DNA of 31,784 bases, from positions 1-31,784 of the forward strand of contig NZ_RKLT01000032.1 in assembly GCF_019599505.1 (NCBI RefSeq), given 5' to 3'. Of this stretch, positions 30,553-31,784 are shown piece after piece. The notes beneath the pieces were generated by a model. It was not told where the DNA came from and made no database searches. It saw only the letters and a list, made by a program, of their open reading frames with translations. A program made the translations under genes and the position numbers. Within the stretch, counting starts at the first letter, position 1, and each line of letters starts with the position of its first letter. This DNA comes from Haloarcula nitratireducens (lineage in GTDB: Archaea > Halobacteriota > Halobacteria > Halobacteriales > Haloarculaceae).

Positions 30553-31512
30553 ATGGCGACAATCCAAACCGACCTTCCCGACGCAGAGACGTCTCACCAG
30601 CAAACTACGCACTCCTTCGACGACTCGGACACGCGAGCCGACGACATGCGTGACCAGCTCGATGCGTGGGTCGAGGACCTCGCCGAACTAACTGACGAGG
30701 CCCAGGCCAGCGAGCAGTTCCAGCAGTGGCTTGAGGTCCAGAGCAAGTTCCACGACTACTCGGCCCGGAACACGCTGCTCATCCAGTTGCAGTGTCCTAA
30801 CGCGACTAAGGTCGCCGGGTACAACACGTGGCAAACGGAGTTCGACCGCCACGTCCAGCAAGGCGAGGACGCGATCTGGATCTGGGCACCCATCATCACG
30901 AACAAATGTCCCGAGTGCGGGAACTCGCCGTCCTATCACGTGAATACGGAGTGTGAGTACGACGAAACCGAGCCCGACGAGTGGTCCCGAGGGCTGGTTG
31001 GATTCCGGCCGACCTCGGTGTTCGATATCTCTCAGACTGAAGGCGAACCGCTGCCCGACCTCGAAACCGAAGCGTATGGTGATGCGGACGGCCTCGTCGA
31101 GGATTTGTTGTCTGCGACCGACGCCATCGGCGTGGATGCGACTATCGTTGCTCCCAACAAATGGGAGCACGGGTCAGCACGTGGGGTGTGCGAACGGCGG
31201 AGTCCGACGACGACGAACCCGGTCGTGAAGGTGATCGACCGAGAAAACCGGGCGGATCTTGCGAGCACGTTGATTCACGAGTTCGCCCACGCAAGCATGC
31301 ACTTCGAGCGCGAGTCGGGTGAGGAGAAATCCCGACTGGAGGTCGAGGCTGAAGCAGTGGCCTACATCGTTAGTCGACACTTCGGCTTGGATCCGGACAA
31401 CTCAGCGTTCTATCTGGCGGCGTGGGACGAAGACGCGCCGGCGACGGTTCGAGATCGGTTAGATCGGATTTCGAGTACGGCGGCCGAGCTTATCGACGCT
31501 ATTGAGGATTAG
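30553..31512 (+). CDS. ArdC-like antirestriction protein with ImmA/IrrE-type metallopeptidase domain
   Basis: 319 residues. Residues ~60-120 match the ArdC N-terminal single-strand DNA-binding domain (FHDYSARNTLLIQLQCPNATKVAGYNTWQ, then GEDAIWIWAPI). A four-cysteine-type insertion follows (CPECG...TEC), unusual in bacterial ArdC. Then comes a metallopeptidase domain with His242-Glu243-xx-His246 in LIHEFAHAS and a downstream Glu in EVEAEAVAYIV as third ligand. ArdC proteins ride with plasmid DNA and protect it from restriction. Placement next to replication genes on a mobile replicon agrees. Whether the peptidase acts is unknown. Confidence 0.86.
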   Translation: MATIQTDLPDAETSHQQTTHSFDDSDTRADDMRDQLDAWVEDLAELTDEAQASEQFQQWLEVQSKFHDYSARNTLLIQLQCPNATKVAGYNTWQTEFDRHVQQGEDAIWIWAPIITNKCPECGNSPSYHVNTECEYDETEPDEWSRGLVGFRPTSVFDISQTEGEPLPDLETEAYGDADGLVEDLLSATDAIGVDATIVAPNKWEHGSARGVCERRSPTTTNPVVKVIDRENRADLASTLIHEFAHASMHFERESGEEKSRLEVEAEAVAYIVSRHFGLDPDNSAFYLAAWDEDAPATVRDRLDRISSTAAELIDAIED

Positions 31513-31587
31513 GCTACGAGGGCTTTCTCGTTGGCCTCAGCAAATATTCCGCCGTGTACCAACGTACCACCAGTGTTGCGTGGTTTT

Positions 31588-31610
31588 CAGCGGAAACAGT
31601 GGTGTGTCTG
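31588..31610 (+). repeat. Isolated origin-type repeat near the right edge
   Basis: GCGGAAACAGTGGTGTG matches the core of the repeats at 24188-24304 and 27771-27966 but stands alone 3.6 kb away. It may belong to a further cluster outside the window. Confidence 0.6.
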
Positions 31611-31679
31611 GGAGGAAGGACACTAGCTCTCTATACGATTTGCGTGGAACTGCCGTCCTGTAGTAGCGGGTAGATGCTC

Positions 31680-31784
31680 TCAGAATTGTTCGGCTGTATC
31701 GATGCCAATGACGACACCCTCTTCGTCTGGCGCGAAATTATCGTTGCCGTGGATCGATTTCGCGAACAGGAGTTTGGCCTGCTC
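31680..31784 (-). CDS. C-terminal end of an unidentified gene (5' part outside window)
   Basis: On the minus strand the frame is open from the window edge to TGA at 31682-31680. It reads EQAKLLFAKSIHGND, then NFAPDEEGVVIGIDTAEQF: 34 residues with haloarchaeal composition. The fragment is too short to name. It converges on the ArdC-like gene. Confidence 0.6.
   Translation of the reverse strand, partial: EQAKLLFAKSIHGNDNFAPDEEGVVIGIDTAEQF

Overview
The window looks like part of a haloarchaeal (class Halobacteria) megaplasmid or integrated plasmid. Supporting signs are the very acidic proteins, Tat plus lipobox copper proteins of the halocyanin type, leaderless starts about 25 nt after TATA-like boxes alongside GGAGGTGA-type ribosome sites, an Orc1/Cdc6 initiator with iterated origin repeats, and an archaeal sliding clamp. 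No species can be named from this sequence alone.

Layout. (1) 1-2.4 kb: tail of a zinc/cadmium-type P-type ATPase, a small acidic-tailed membrane protein, a CDF cation exporter and a SpoIIAA-like protein, forming a metal-efflux operon. (2) 2.5-4.6 kb: small membrane proteins plus two winged-helix genes that are both broken by frameshifts. (3) 4.6-10.4 kb: a CPBP membrane protease, an arylsulfotransferase-like propeller protein with a halocyanin, divergent cydAB (cytochrome bd oxidase) with a small membrane protein downstream, and a tRNA-Glu(CUC)-like gene. (4) 11.0-14.7 kb: a tight DtxR regulator / multicopper oxidase / ZIP transporter / cupredoxin operon. (5) 14.8-17.3 kb: a tyrosine integrase and a HEPN-MNT toxin-antitoxin pair. 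(6) 17.8-21.8 kb: a visibly GC-richer segment with a small protein, an HTH-10 regulator and a complete ZntA-like P-type ATPase. A perfect hairpin lies on one side of it and two transposase relics in opposite orientation on the other. (7) 21.9-31.8 kb: plasmid maintenance. It holds ParA and a small partner, VapBC, Orc1/Cdc6, an intact IS200/IS605 element, a two-armed origin, a hypothetical protein, a PCNA-like clamp, a small hypothetical protein, an ArdC-like antirestriction protein and the tail of another gene.

How it fits together. The left two thirds is cargo for metal handling and respiration: zinc/cadmium efflux, copper proteins, metal uptake under a DtxR regulator and a high-affinity quinol oxidase. 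The right third replicates, segregates and stabilises the replicon. Initiator-type repeats lie both upstream of cdc6 and beyond the IS605 element, where they form two opposed arms around an AT-rich stretch.

The observations most worth following are three. First, four genes of the right-hand module each carry a matching 5' hairpin leader whose stems differ in sequence but keep pairing. Second, a 15-unit 9-bp array inside the ParA-partner gene shares its core with an inverted repeat upstream of parA, so it may be a centromere hidden in coding sequence. Third, two neighbouring winged-helix genes both break at the same hexamer, TCCGAT.
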